Source: Notamacropus eugenii
Taxonomy: Eukaryota > Chordata > Mammalia > Diprotodontia > Macropodidae
DNA length: 64,000 bases
Assembly: GCF_028372415.1 (NCBI RefSeq)
Contig: NC_092873.1
Location: 355,536,128 to 355,600,127 of the forward strand
Direction: 5' to 3'
Position 1 is the first letter of the stretch, and every line of letters begins with the position of its first letter. A program made the position numbers and the translations under genes. The notes beneath the pieces are model-generated. The model saw only the letters and a list, made by a program, of their open reading frames with translations. It did no database searches and was not told where the DNA came from. Below, piece by piece: positions 43,105 through 55,239 of this stretch.

Positions 43105-44157
43105 CAGGTAAACCCTATCCCCTCCAATACACTGCCCACACCTCCCCAAATTCACTCCCCAATACCAAAGAGCAGAGCCACCTGCTCTATCCACTCAGGA
43201 GGGACAGTGCCCTAAGGGGCAGCACAGGGCCTCCCACCCCCAACACCTGCCATCTCTCTCACCCGGGCCCCACAACTTACAGTGGTGAAAGGCATGAACT
43301 GCAGGATACTGCCTCGGCTGCCCTGCTCCAGGCAGTCCACACACTCCTCCATGAACCACTGCACAAACTGCGTGTGAGGGCCTGCTGTCCTGGCCCCCAA
43401 GATGGAGGAGATGAGCAGGAACAGGTTTGCTGTGCACAGCCAGACACAAGAGGTACAAGAGGATCAGTCAAAGGCACAAAGCATGAAGAAAAATCTGGAG
43501 ATGCAGAGGGAGCAGAAAGGGCAAAGGAAGTTCTGGAGGCAGGAAGAGAGCAAGAGGAAAGGAGAAATCAAGAGGGGGGAGAACAGAGGAGGGTTAGGAA
43601 GAAGCAGGAAGAGGACAGAAGGGAGGAGACAATTTGGTACAGGGGACACCAGAAGGTCCTCAGGGGCAGACTGGGAGAGGGTCTCCACCACCAGGTAAGG
43701 GAAGGTGGGAGAAGGGAGTCTCCTGCCCAGCTGGCCAGGCTTAGGAAACAGAGGGAACTTACCAAGGACTCGGTTCAAAGGGTCTCTCATATTGACTGTG
43801 TGCATCCGAGAGGCTGACAGAGAACTGCTCATGGACCTGTCAGCTGGGGAATGGGAGGAAGAGGCAGAGGGGAAGACATGGTTTGCTCAAAACCCTCTCC
43901 TTCCCCACTCCAAGGGAACCCCTCCTCAAACCCTGAGGCCTCCCCAGTCCCTCCCCATCCCTCCCCCAGTTTCCTGGCTGACTGGTGAGATGAACCCCAC
44001 TCTGTTTAAAGGTCCCAGGGCAAACCCTAAGTCAAAGTATATCCCCTTCCTCACAGAAGAGCCCTGAGAAGAAGAGAGCCTCCCCAAAAAAGGCTCCTGG
44101 CCTAGGAGGAATCCCACAGAGGGAATTTCAACCCTCACATTAAGGAAGCCCCACACT
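43105..44157 (-). repeat. Segmental duplication, left unit
   Basis: Matches 62945-64000 in the same orientation. From 43281 rightward the offset is constant at 19,843 bp, with no net insertion or deletion. About a dozen substitutions are seen by eye in roughly 880 bp. It covers two MED24 exons and their introns. One indel of about 18 bp lies near 43200. Confidence 0.95.
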
Positions 44158-44159
44158 GG

Positions 44160-44865
44160 CCTCTCTGCCAGACAGAGGGAAAGGGATGGAGGAATACCAG
44201 ATCCCAGAGACAGAAGTAGCTCAGGCACCAGAACCAGGCCAACCCTAGCCATCAGGTCACTTTCCCTGTGCCCAGCTCCTTACAAGAACTTGGGAAACTG
44301 CTCCCAGGACTACAATGGCACTAGAACAACCTCCTTTGGGGACTTCTGTCCTGAAACCTACTTTCTGCTCTATTGAACATTCTCTCTCAGGTCAACAAAG
44401 ACCTCCCAGGTGTCAAATCCAGTGGCCTTTTCTCAGTCCTTAGCCTTCTTCAGGACCCTCTGACATCATTGCCCAGCCCCACCCCACCCCCTTCTCCCTT
44501 GCTCTCAGAAACCACACTCTCTTGGCTCTCCTCCCTCCTCACCACTCACTCCTTTTCCTTCTCCTTTCACACTATCACAGACCTCAGAGGACATCCAGTG
44601 CAACAAACACCTAAGCAAGAATATCCCCAACAAGAGACCATCTTAGCCTCTGCTTAAAGACCTCCACTGATGGGGAACTCACTCTCTGTGGAGCCTGCCC
44701 ATTCCTTCCATCCAGTGTTTTGGGACTGCCCTGATTATCAGGAAATGTTGCCTCAGATCAAAACAAAATCTGCCTCTTGTGCCTTCCACAGATTTCTAGA
44801 TCTGCTTTCCAGGGTCAGGGAGAACAAGGCTGAACCATCTTCAGTCACAGACCGTCCAGCTAACT
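44160..44865. other. MED24: Left MED24 copy, intron-like DNA without exons
   Basis: In an intact gene the exons encoding the DIEDYISLFPLDD to LSSNEDD region would follow here on the minus strand. I find no trace of them up to 47800. Confidence 0.5.
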
Positions 44866-44869
44866 GGAT

Positions 44870-45135
44870 AGGATCCTATATATTTACAAAAATATTTATA
44901 GAACATTTTGTGATGGCGAAGAACTGGAAACAATGTGGATGCTTATAGACTTGGGAAAAGCTAAACAAATGGCGATGCATGAATGTAATGGAACATTACT
45001 GTGCTGTAAAAAATGATGAATGTGATGAATAAAGAAGCATGGGAAGATCTACATAAACCAAAGGAGAGTGAAGGAAACTGAGACAAGAAAAAAGACAAAC
45101 ATAGTGACTACGCTGGAGTAAATGGAAAGAATTGC
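44870..45135 (+). repeat. L1 LINE 3' end
   Basis: 'ttgtgatggcgaagaactgg', 'ggaacattactgtgctgtaa', 'gcatgggaagatctacataa' is sense L1 3' text. It sits in the part of the left MED24 copy where exons are missing. Confidence 0.8.
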
Positions 45136-47060
45136 ACAAAAAAATCAAAAATCAATATTTCAAAATTATGAAGAACAAGACTCAAAAGTAGAGATAAGGG
45201 AAGACACCACCACTGAATCCCTTTAAAGAGGTGGAAGGTGCACAAGTATTGTACATTTTCAAACTTTTTTGATCAGTTAAGCTGATCTTTTTTCTTCTTC
45301 GGTTTCTTTTTCTTTTTTGTCTTAAAAAATCTCGTATATGAGATGGCATTTGTGGAGGGGAGAAGATACTAGAGGAAATGTAATATATGAAAAAAGAGAT
45401 CAATAAAATTTATTGCTAAAAAAAGACAGGAACAGTGAGTAGGGCAAGGAAAGTGACAGATGCACTGTACTCTACTTTGGTTGGACAATATCTGTAGTAA
45501 TGTTTTCAGTTCTAGGAACCACATTTTAAAAAGGACACTCATAAGCAGGAGAGAACCCAGAAAAGGGTAATCAGGATGGTGACCAGCAAATGTCAAATTA
45601 GAATCTATTGAAGGAAATGGGGATACTTAACTTAGAGAATCAATCCATCAACAAGCATTTATTCAGCACATACTACGTGCCAGACAAGGAATGAAGCAAC
45701 CTCTACTCTTTAAAGAATTTATATTTCACTTGGAGAAGAGCTGACATAGAGGTGAGGGAACAAGGGAGTCACCTCAGAGTACTAGAATGTGTTAGTAATG
45801 AGTTTTGTCTGCTTGACTCCAGAAGAACCAGGAGTGATGGACAAAAATTATAAAGATGTGATTCTGTGGTCACGTAAAATAGGGAGAAACAGAAAATTCA
45901 CAGGTCAAGAAAGGACCAAAAAAAAGTTTAGGAAGAGTAAAAGGCAGTTAGAGAGGTGAGATCAGAGACAGGTTAGAGGTTTGGGAGGTGGAACAATCTG
46001 ACATGATGATGAGATCTAAGAAGTGACCACCCTGGGGATAGCTAAGTATTGAGGAAGGCTTGAAGGCACCGACATTAGTGAAACTGAAGTGTCATTAACA
46101 TGCACAATGAAATTATCAAAATTGTGGGCAGGAGTGAGGGTGGCAAGGAAGACTGCCGACTAAGGACTAAAACCATCAAGGAAAGAGAAGCCATATGAAC
46201 CAAAACATTTATAGAAGCCGTTTTAGTAGCAGCAAAGGAAAGGAGAGATCCTTTCTTCATTGTAAAGGTGAAGGGTCAAGGCTATGGAATATGGTCTACA
46301 TAGTCACAATTCATTGATATGTTGATTATTTTCCTTGAAATACTTTTTTCTTTCTATGGACAATACAGAATACAGATTCAGGGTGATGTGATACCTGTCA
46401 AGAAGGGGAAACACTACTATGGTTAAACCTTCCACCCCTACTCTCCAAAGATCTATGCTATAGAAAAACTCTAGATCAATTAATCTATCCTCTGCTGTGG
46501 TGAACAAGAGGAAGCTCCCAGTAGCTCTACTACCAAGGCCTGTCTTATTCCATAGCAGAATTCCACTGGATGGTGAAAAGGGGACACTCTATGTCCAAAG
46601 GGGAAATAGTCCCCTTCTTACAAAGTATTCAAGCCTGCTTCTCCCTAGCCTGGGGCCCTGCCACATTTAGTGTAAATAAATAGAAGTCATAACCTACGAA
46701 CCAAGTGCATGGGTGGGGAGGGAAGAGGGGGGAGGAAAAGGGGGACCTCATATTTCTCAGACTTTAGCCTAGGTTTGGCTCCAACCCAAAACAAACCAAT
46801 AATTCCAGGAGAAGGAACTCAAGCAGGGGCTGCCCCTGTACAGGTCTTCCCGGCTCTGGATTAGTTGGGTAGAAATGGGCGGAACCAGAATTCTCTAAAG
46901 AACAAAGAATCTTTACACTCAGGTAAAGATGCTAACCCAATTCTGAGAATAGTAACTTTAGAGTAAATAGTAATCTTTTTTTATTTTTTATTTTTTAATG
47001 TTTAACAGTCACTGCCATATGTAAATAGTAATCTTTAGAGAATACATCTCTCTTTGGACC
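45135..47060. other. Old repeat-derived DNA inside the left MED24 copy
   Basis: Includes a CR1/L3-like piece at about 45640-45760 ('catcaacaagcatttattca') and a piece at 45480-45610 ('cagaaaagggtaatcaggat') like an ancient amniote repeat. No MED24 exon is found. Confidence 0.4.
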
Positions 47061-47064
47061 ACAA

Positions 47065-47310
47065 TTTGTCCATGGTCTAATGGATAGAGTACTGAAACTG
47101 GAATCAGGAAGACCTGAGTTCAAATTCTGCCAAAGAATTTCAGAAGCTTGCAGGGTCCCACTTAATTTCTGTCAACCTGTTTCCCATCTATAAAATAAGG
47201 GTAGCACCCACCTGATAAGATTATTGTGAGACTCAAATGAGATGACCCAGGAAATATATTTTGCAAGTTTCGAAGCACTATATAAATACTAGCAATTATT
47301 TTTACTAGAG
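47065..47310 (+). repeat. Marsupial MIR-like SINE
   Basis: 'ggtctaatggatagagtact', 'ggaagacctgagttcaaatt' and 'tgagactcaaatgagatgac' in order. Inserted opposite to the MED24 copy direction. Confidence 0.8.
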
Positions 47311-49969
47311 TTCCTCCTTCTCATCCAAAATTTTGGCAGCAGAAATCTTTGAGAAAAGGTACGAGCTAAAAACTCCTACATCATGGACAACGTTCTATTG
47401 AAAGGAGCAGAAATGATCACAATGAAATAAACTCTACAGTAACAGTGAAAACATTTTAGCTGGACTTTGCTATCTCTTTCCCTTACAAGACATTCTAAAC
47501 AACTGTCTTCCTCTTAAGAGGTGCTCAACAAGTATTTGCTGAATGAATGACTGAAAGAAGGTGAGATCCCCAGGACCCTAAAAAACCCAGAAAAAGGGAA
47601 ATGACCCAAGGATCAAAGGCTGGAAAGGAAGGCAAAAGGCCTCTCCAATCCACAGGTAAGTGTTCCCTCCCACAAGTATGCAGAATTGGCAGCACAACAG
47701 AAATGATTGGTTTTTCTAGCCTAAAAGTCATCATGATGATTGGAGGCACTGTAGGCAGAAGTGCATGGAAAGGCTTGGAGGGGACAGGGAAGATTACAGA
47801 CCTCTCACTGTAGAACTGCAGGGTATTTTCACTGCAGAGTGGCCCTACCAGCTGTCGAATCATCTGCAGTGACTTCTCACGCTCGTCCAGGCCTAGCATA
47901 CGGACATGGGCCACCAGCCAAGCAACGGCACACACTGCCAGGCTGCACACCTTGCCCTTGATGTTGTCGGTGATTTTCTGAGATGGGAAACATGTTAGTT
48001 GCAGGTATCCCAAGCCCAAGGCCTGCCCCACACACCCTTTCCCTGCTTGGGAAGCCTCAGATCTCAGCAAGTTGAACCCTGGACCACCATAATCCAGTGG
48101 GCCCACACTGACACTGAGAGCTGGGAGAGGGAGGGAGGAGTGACCTAGAGACCTAGAAATGATCATGGCTACAGAAGAAGACACCCAGATCTTAGACTTC
48201 TATGGATGGGGAGGCCCTCTACACTAAGGAGATGCAGGACATCTAGGAGTAACACCTGGCTCTTAGGGGAAGAGAGAAGAATGGTATGAGTGGGAAATCA
48301 GGTTGTCATATCCTGGGACCAAAGGGCATTACTGGGGACAGAGGGGAATGGCTACCTGGATGGACTCAAAAGCCAGGACTCCATTCTCCCAGGCATTCAG
48401 ATTCTCCAAGATGGCAGCTGAGATGCTGAGACAGGCCTCATGCCACTGCATCTGCCTGTGGGGAAGAAGTGGGAAGGAGGACACCTAGATGGTGCAAGAG
48501 CATGGTCTTGAAGGAGAAAGACCCTGACTGCTGCCCCCACTTGCATCCTTCCAGGCCACCTACACCAGCTTCATTTCAGAAGTGTTGTTGAGCAGGGCAA
48601 CCAATGATTCCACGTTGGTGGAGTCAGGCCGGAAGCAGGGATGGTCAGGATTCAGGATCTTGCCCTCCTCGGGCATACACATCTGCATCCAGGTCTCAAA
48701 GAAGGGCACTTCACCCACAGTGCTTGATTCTGATAGAATCACCTGATGAACAATTCAAGGAGAGGGATAAATACCTACCCACCAGGTCCCCTTTACCACA
48801 GTGACAACAGGGGAGTATGACAAAAGCTTTCAGAGGACCATTACCCCTCCACCTCTGACCCAGCAGGCCCTAGCCTTTATCCTGCCAAGGCTGACATTCT
48901 CTCCCACCCACTTCAGAACCAGGTAGTTCTAGGGGAATGAGAAGAAAATGAGACCTATGCCGCCATCTTGTGGTCAATGAGGATATGGTCCCAAAAGGCA
49001 CTGCATAAGCCCATAAGGTGGAAAGAGGAAGGGGAAGGGATCCCTCTCCTGATGAACTAGGTACCCATCAACCACAAGCATAGCATAGTGTGTCATGATT
49101 CCTGAGATCTGGTGATCTAGGAAGGTTTCTTTAGTTTTCACAAATGGTTTCTTCCCTCTTTCCACATCACCAAGTCCCTGGTCATCCCCTACCCCATTCC
49201 CTTCTGCCCTTCCCCTCTCACTGACCTCTGAACCATAGGTCTGGGCCACATGGCACAACATGAGGAAGGAGATGTCAAAAAGCAGAGCACGGACTGAAGC
49301 TCCTTTGGCTGTGGGGAGGAGATGCAAAAGTCAGGAGAAGCCTTGCTTGCCCAGGGCTTAGGGCAAGAAAGGTTCAAATCAAGGAAGGTCAGGAAGACAG
49401 CAGCTCCACCACAGACCTGGGATTCAGGATCCTTTTCTTGGGGTTTCACTTTGAGCATCAATCCTCCCTTGAAATATGGACACTCCCCAAAGGTTTTGAG
49501 ACCCTCCTATGCTTTCCTCTGTCTACCCCAAACAACAGATTTGGGCTCACAAAGAGGACATGCAGGCACAATTTTAGAAGAATGTTTGGCCTGCCCTCAT
49601 TTGCCCTTTTCAGGGTCCTTAACCAACACTGATTAGTCATAGCACACCAGGGCAGAGGGCAAGGAGATAACTTACAGTTTTCATTATTGATGTGCTTTGT
49701 GAATTCATTCAATCTGTGGAAAGAGGGGAGCTGGGTCAAAAAAAGGGGCCTGGGACAACAGGAACAGCTAGAAACAGCAGAAGCAGGGGGTAGGAATATC
49801 TGTGCTTCTCAACTAGTGTCAGTCACCAGCACTGAGGTTATAAATCACATTACACTAAAATAGAGTTTTATCACCACAATCTCTAAAAACATCAAATGTA
49901 CACTAAATACAAATAAATTCTAGTACACTTGAAGAACTGCCTTCTCCTGGAGATGGCTGGAACAGGATT

Positions 49970-50175
49970 TCACAAGAAATTATGGATAATGGAATGGCAT
50001 GAGCTGGAAAGGTTCTCAAATACCAGTTAGTCCAGTCCCCCTATTTTAGTGAAGAAATTTATGCTGAAAAGGGTCAAGTGAATCACCCAAAGTCATAGAA
50101 CTCCTTAGCAGCAGAATCAGAACTTTCTAGTTGTCCAAGTCTCCTGCCTCCCTAGTCCAAAGTGCTTCCCAATAT
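49970..50175 (-). repeat. MIR, antisense
   Basis: 'ccagttagtccagtccccct', 'gtcaagtgaatcacccaaag' and 'cctccctagtccaaagtgct' form an antisense MIR within the left MED24 copy. Confidence 0.65.
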
Positions 50176-50199
50176 AGCTCTTCTTCTTATTGTATTTGG

Positions 50200-51480
50200 T
50201 TAATGACTGCTCACTCCTTACTCTCAATTTTTAAAATTAATTCATTCTTAGTTTTCAACATTCACTTCCATAAGATTCGGAGTTTCAAATTTCCTCCCTC
50301 TCCTCTCTCCTCCCCAAGACAGAGTGTAATTTGATATAGCTCTACCTATGCATTCATATTAAACATATTTTCACATTAGTCATGTTGTAAAGAAGAATTA
50401 GATCTAATGGAAGGAGCCAGGAGAAAGAAGAAACAAAGCAAAACCACAAAAGGAGAGCAAATCATCTGCTTCCACGAGCATTCTGACTCCAAAGTTCTTT
50501 CTCTGGATGTGGATGACATTTTCCATTGTAAGTCTTTTGGAATTGTTTTATATCCTTGCATGCTGAGAGGAGCTAAGTGTATCCATCAGTCATAGCACAA
50601 TGTGGTTTGTTACTGTGTACAATGTTCCCCTGGTTCTGCTCATTTCACTCAGCATCAGTTCATATAAGTCTTTCCAGGTTTTTCTGAAATCCGCTTATTC
50701 ATTGCTTCTTTTTTGTTTTTATAATTAATTTATTTGTTTTCAGTTTTCAACAATCACTTCCATAAGTTTTAAATCCCCCCCACTTCCTTCCTCCCTTCCT
50801 TAGAGTCATACAATCTCATATGTGTTCTACACATACATTCCCTTTAAACACACCTTCCTATCAGTCATGTTGCAGAGAAGAATCAAAACGAACAGGAGAA
50901 ACCATGAGAAAAACCAAAACAAAACAAAACATAAGAGAAAATAGCCTGCTTCATTCTGTGTTCTGACTCCATAGTTCTTTCTCTGGATGTGAATGGCATT
51001 TTGCATCATGAGTTCTTTGGAAATGCTTTAGGTTCCTGCATTACTGTGAAAGACCAAGTCTATCACAATTCTCGAATACTGTGGTTCTTACTGTGTACAA
51101 TGTTCTCCTGGTTCTGCTCCTTTCACTCAGCATCAGTTCATACAAATTTTTCCAGGTTTTCCTGAAGTCCTCCTGTTTGTCATTTTTTATGTAGCACAAT
51201 AGTATTCCATTACATTCATATAACATAACTTGTTCAGCCCCGATTGATGGACATCCCCTCAATTTTCAATTCTTAGCCACCATAAAAAGAGGTATATAAA
51301 TATAATAATATATATAATATAAAATTTTTGTACATGTGGCTCCTTTTCCTGTTTTTACAATCTTTTGGGGATATAACCCTAGAAGTGGTATTGCTGGGTC
51401 AAATGCAGAGTTTCATAGTCCTTTGTGCATAATTCCAAACTGATTCAGAAAAACTAGATCAGTTCGTGCCCAATATTTTA
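50200..51480 (-). repeat. Nested or repeated antisense L1 3' ends
   Basis: The L1 3' segment 'tcagcatcagttcata' occurs at about 50648 and again at 51127. A third start lies near 50705. The same end inserted at least twice, giving a staggered L1 cluster in the intron where MED24 exons are missing. Confidence 0.8.
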
Positions 51481-52300
51481 AAAAATATTTTCTCCAATTA
51501 TATGTAAAATTATTTAGTATTTGTTTTCTAAAATTCAGAGTTTCAAATTCTCTCCTTCCCTCCTCATTTTAGGAGGCAAGCAAATTTGACATCATACATA
51601 TTATGCCTAATACTTAAAGTGTCTTCACTTCCACTGGCCTATATTCCATCTTCTCCCCTACTCTCATCAGGGAGAAAACTAAGGTAGGAGATGAAAATAG
51701 GCAATCCTATGATGCCAAGGGAAAGGAGGAGGAGCAGAAATGAGGATCATAATCAATTCCTGATCTCCTGAGATACAGAGGTGGCTGAGAGGCTAAGGAA
51801 TAAATGAGTGCCTAGACCCCATGAAGACAGCACAAGCTTCTGGCCCTTCCCTTGGACTCGATAACCCAGTCACAGTCACAAACTCAAACACAAGGCAGAG
51901 AGGCCCCATCTAGGTCAACAGGCACAGGGAGTGGAAGGGAGAGCAGCCAGGGAGCAACCCTTGTTTACTGCACTCCTGGAGTAGCAGGTTGATACAGTCA
52001 CAGCTGGGAGGCAGAAGAGGGAGAGGTAGGGAGAATAATGTTTGAACAGACACACAGGGGAGCCCTTAGAGCAGAGGGAATCTGGCTTCTTCAGACCTGC
52101 TCCAATCCTAGAAGCAGAGACTTCTAGAAGCTTCTCTAGGGGCCTAAGAAAGGGAAACAAGGAAGCACTAGACTGTGGACAGGCTGCAGGTTTGCCTATA
52201 ACATTCTCAAAGTAAATCCCAGGAGAGCCAGAAAGAAAGGAGACTCTAGAAACAGAATGGCTTCTCTTGGGCACATCAGCAAGACAGAGGCCATGGGAGC
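51480..52300. other. Intron-like DNA, left MED24 copy
   Basis: Begins with a further L1-like AT-rich stretch (to about 51600), then unassigned DNA. A 119-codon minus-strand open frame at 51915-52274 has no MED24 or other recognised similarity. Confidence 0.35.
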
Positions 52301-53744
52301 ACTCACTTGCACCGCTGGTCAGCCTTGTCTAGCAAGGGTGTGAGCTTCAGCAGGAACTCAAAGGCACAAATCACATCCTCAGTGAAGTCCTACAAAGAGC
52401 CAGAAACCCCAATCTGGGCTCTATGCCGCCTTTTCCATTTCTAGTCACACATGGCAATGCTGGGCACAGGTGTTATTTTGCTAGGCCTGTGGCCCAGGCC
52501 AACTGGCTGGGTGTGCCCAGTGTTGTGATGGAAAGAGAAGTGGCATCTTGCCTATTCTGGTAGTAGAATGATGATGAGGATGATGGGTTTGCCTGCACAT
52601 GTGTGTACTTGGGGTGAAGCTTTTAAATATAACAAGCAAAATACACAGCATTACAAAGGAAAGCAACTATAATTGAGTTATCAAAATATTTTCAACACAC
52701 AAGTTCCTGATCTAGGGACATTCAAACAATTTAGCTCCCTGAAGAATTCCCAGCTGCCCAGCCTTGGCAGATGACCACAAATCTCCTTCTTTCTCTCTGA
52801 TATCCAATTCTGGGCTGGGCAATAACTGTTCCCTTCCTTCCTGTTCTCCTAAGGCAGCTGTTTACACCTGAAAACTGCTTAAGTGGTCTCTCCAATCTGG
52901 GAAAGTTTACCTCCTTCTCCCTCAGGGCATGTTTTCACTTTCACCCAAGCCTGAGGAATCTGGAGGAACAATGAAGAAAAAAGCCACACAGCAATCAATT
53001 CCTTCACTGCCTTCCACTTGGTTGGTGGGAGGTAGGGAGAGTGGAATGGGGAGAAGCCCTATCCCAGGCATACGCAGGAACATATCTATCCCAGTAGCAA
53101 ATAAGAATTCACTAAAACAGAGGGACTAATATATGTCAGATCATCCTGGGCTTGCCAGTCCCCAACTTCTAGGGGATATGGCTTTGGCCACAGTCACATA
53201 GCTAGAATTAACAATAAGTATGACCCCAGAGAGCTCTAGCTCTGGCTCCCCTCCTGTCTTCCTGCACTTGGATCCCTGTGGTAAAGAACAAAGGGGTCAA
53301 ACACAGAGCTCAACGGAACTAAGTTAAAGCTCAAGAAAAATGAAGAGGAACCTGGAAAAGGCAGGACCTGAAAACCTGGACAGCTGGCCAATAGCAGTGA
53401 GGGGATCACTTGGGTTTCCTAAGGCAGCCCTCTTGTCTCATCCCAGTGATAAAAGGGCTCTGAGAATTTGGGAGGGAGTTCATGCAGTCAAGGTCATGCC
53501 AGGATGAAAGAGCCCTTCTCTAGTCTCCATTCTAAGAACTAAGAGATTAAGGGTGACCTCAAACTGTATTAGAATGGGAGTCCTCAACCACTGAGCTCTC
53601 TCCTCCATTAAATAAAGGTACTAGGGTCTATCAGTAACTGTCCAGAGGCTTCTTCCTCCAATGCCCAACAAATGCAGCTCAATGATCTGATTTCTAACTG
53701 CCTGGGCTGCCCTAGGCATGAAGGCACACACACTGTCTCCACAC

Positions 53745-53891
53745 CTGCATCCTCTTCAACATCATCAGCTGTTCATCAATAGTTGAAGCTCTGTCAGATT
53801 CATGGTGCCCTCCAGGAGGACCACAGCACGAACTGTGGGAAACCCATTCTTGTGCAGTTGTTCTGAGTGCACAGAGATCATGATGGGGATG
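53745..53891 (-). pseudogene. MED24: Decayed MED24 exon (VHAEQ...VKRMQ region)
   Basis: Reads SIPIMISVHSEQLHKNGF then PTVRAVVLLEGTMNLT, aligning with human SIPTMLSVHAEQMHKTGF and PTVHAVILLEGTMNLT. Near the 3' side small deletions shift the frame, so the end (LMMLKRMQ) is in another frame. Both splice borders are still visible. It carries many more replacements than the clean exons to its left. Confidence 0.8.
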
Positions 53892-54139
53892 CTGAAAGGA
53901 AAACAAACAGATTAAGTTTGGGCAAGACAGTAAAAAGCAGAGATCAGAGAAAAGAGTTCAAACCTCTAGGAGACATTTGGGCTGATGACACTCTGCTTTT
54001 CCTTCAGTGGGCTCATATTCCGTTTAAAAAAACTCAAACAATTTGATACCTTTTTTTAACATTGCATACATTTACCAATGTATTCCTCTTCCCGCCCTAT
54101 CACCCCCAAAAAGTAATTTCTTTTGATAATGAAGTTAAA

Positions 54140-54265
54140 AAACTTTCCAAAACTTTCCAAACCACTGGAAAAGGAAATGGCATGCTACTCCAGTATGTTT
54201 GCCCAGAAAACCTCAAAGACAGTATGGTCCACGGAGTCAGTCAGACCTAACTAACTGAAAAACAA
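54140..54265 (+). repeat. Marsupial SINE 3' part
   Basis: 'ggaaaaggaaatggcatgct', 'actccagtatgtttgcccag' and 'cacggagtcagtcagaccta' are the 3' half of the long marsupial SINE. Confidence 0.7.
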
Positions 54266-54278
54266 TTTTCTAATGAGC

Positions 54279-54770
54279 TTTTTTTTTACATTTCCATGAG
54301 CATAATATTACACAGGCCAGAAGGGATAGGCCCAGCAGCTATGTTCTAAAGAGGTCATCATGCACCAGGGCACAGTTATGGGGTTGGTGCAGGGCTCTTG
54401 GTGGCACAGTCTCCTTACACCTGGGGGGTTACAGGTGCCCTTTGCATTGTGGGGTCTACTTGCTGTCACTGGCAACATCAGGCACCTTGGTGCTACCCAA
54501 AGCTAGTTCCTCCTTCTCTACCCAGGGGCACTTGGGCTCCCAAGGTGGGCAAGGGGTGATATAGGCCAGGGGCTGGGTAGGGTTGATGAGTTGTGTGGTC
54601 TGGAGCTGGCTAGGTTTGGAGGGCTTGGACCCAGGCCGAAGGCTCAGGGTAGCCTGGGATGAGACTGTGTCCTGGCTGTGTCCATCCTGAGCCAGAGTGG
54701 GCACCTGCAGGGGCAGAGACCAAAGCTGGATTATGCCTGAGCTGCTCCAAGGTCTAATAAGCTCTTTAAA
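54279..54770 (-). pseudogene. Possible processed retrocopy of an unidentified gene
   Basis: On the minus strand an open frame ends CPWVEKEELALGSTKVPDVA plus SDSK and a stop near 54456, followed by about 170 bp and an A run (T at 54279-54287). Proline/glutamine-rich text such as NPTQPLAYITPCPPWEPK looks like genuine old coding sequence. I do not recognise the parent. It lies directly after a decayed MED24 exon. Confidence 0.35.
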
Positions 54771-54871
54771 GATCTCCACGTTCTTCTACTTGACCTTGGA
54801 GATGGCAGTTGCTGAGGTTGGCTAAGGTCTTCCCAGACTTCAATGATGATGCTCAGTGGCTGCTGGAGAGA
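54771..54871 (-). pseudogene. MED24: Decayed MED24 exon (GEILANLSNPQLRSQ region)
   Basis: One frame reads GKTLANLSNCHLQGQVEERG, against human GEILANLSNPQLRSQAEQCG. The part before it resembles the human AIEHSLLK region at DNA level but is out of frame. An AG acceptor follows a pyrimidine tract at 54872-54890. It is strongly diverged. Confidence 0.65.
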
Positions 54872-55239
54872 CTGGAGGAGGTGGGAAACAGTGGCCTCTT
54901 TACTATGCTTTACAGGCAACAATTCACAAAATTAGGTACTCTTGGACAAGAAGAAGATATGTACCCAGGACCCTGAGTGGTAGCATGCACTTTCTGCCTT
55001 TTTCCAAACAAGGTAGGAACAACAGTGGCTAACATTTCTAGAAACCCTTCCTAGTGGTCTGGCATCCTGAGGATGTACACTGCTGGACCTGAAGACTAGG
55101 TATGACATTATCACAAAAAACAGAGGCAGGATGAGAATTGATGGCAGCTGGTACAACCAGGGTATCCCACAAAGTACTCTGGAGCCAACCCACAGGTGGC
55201 CTTAAATCTTGTGTTGTAATCAAGCTCATCTCTTCAATT

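Noticed and set aside
43086-43817. 243-codon plus-strand frame, also present at 63217-63660
   Set aside because: Opposite strand of MED24 exons and a purine-rich intron. The Glu/Arg-rich text comes from GAGGA repeats. Its presence in both copies only reflects the duplication.
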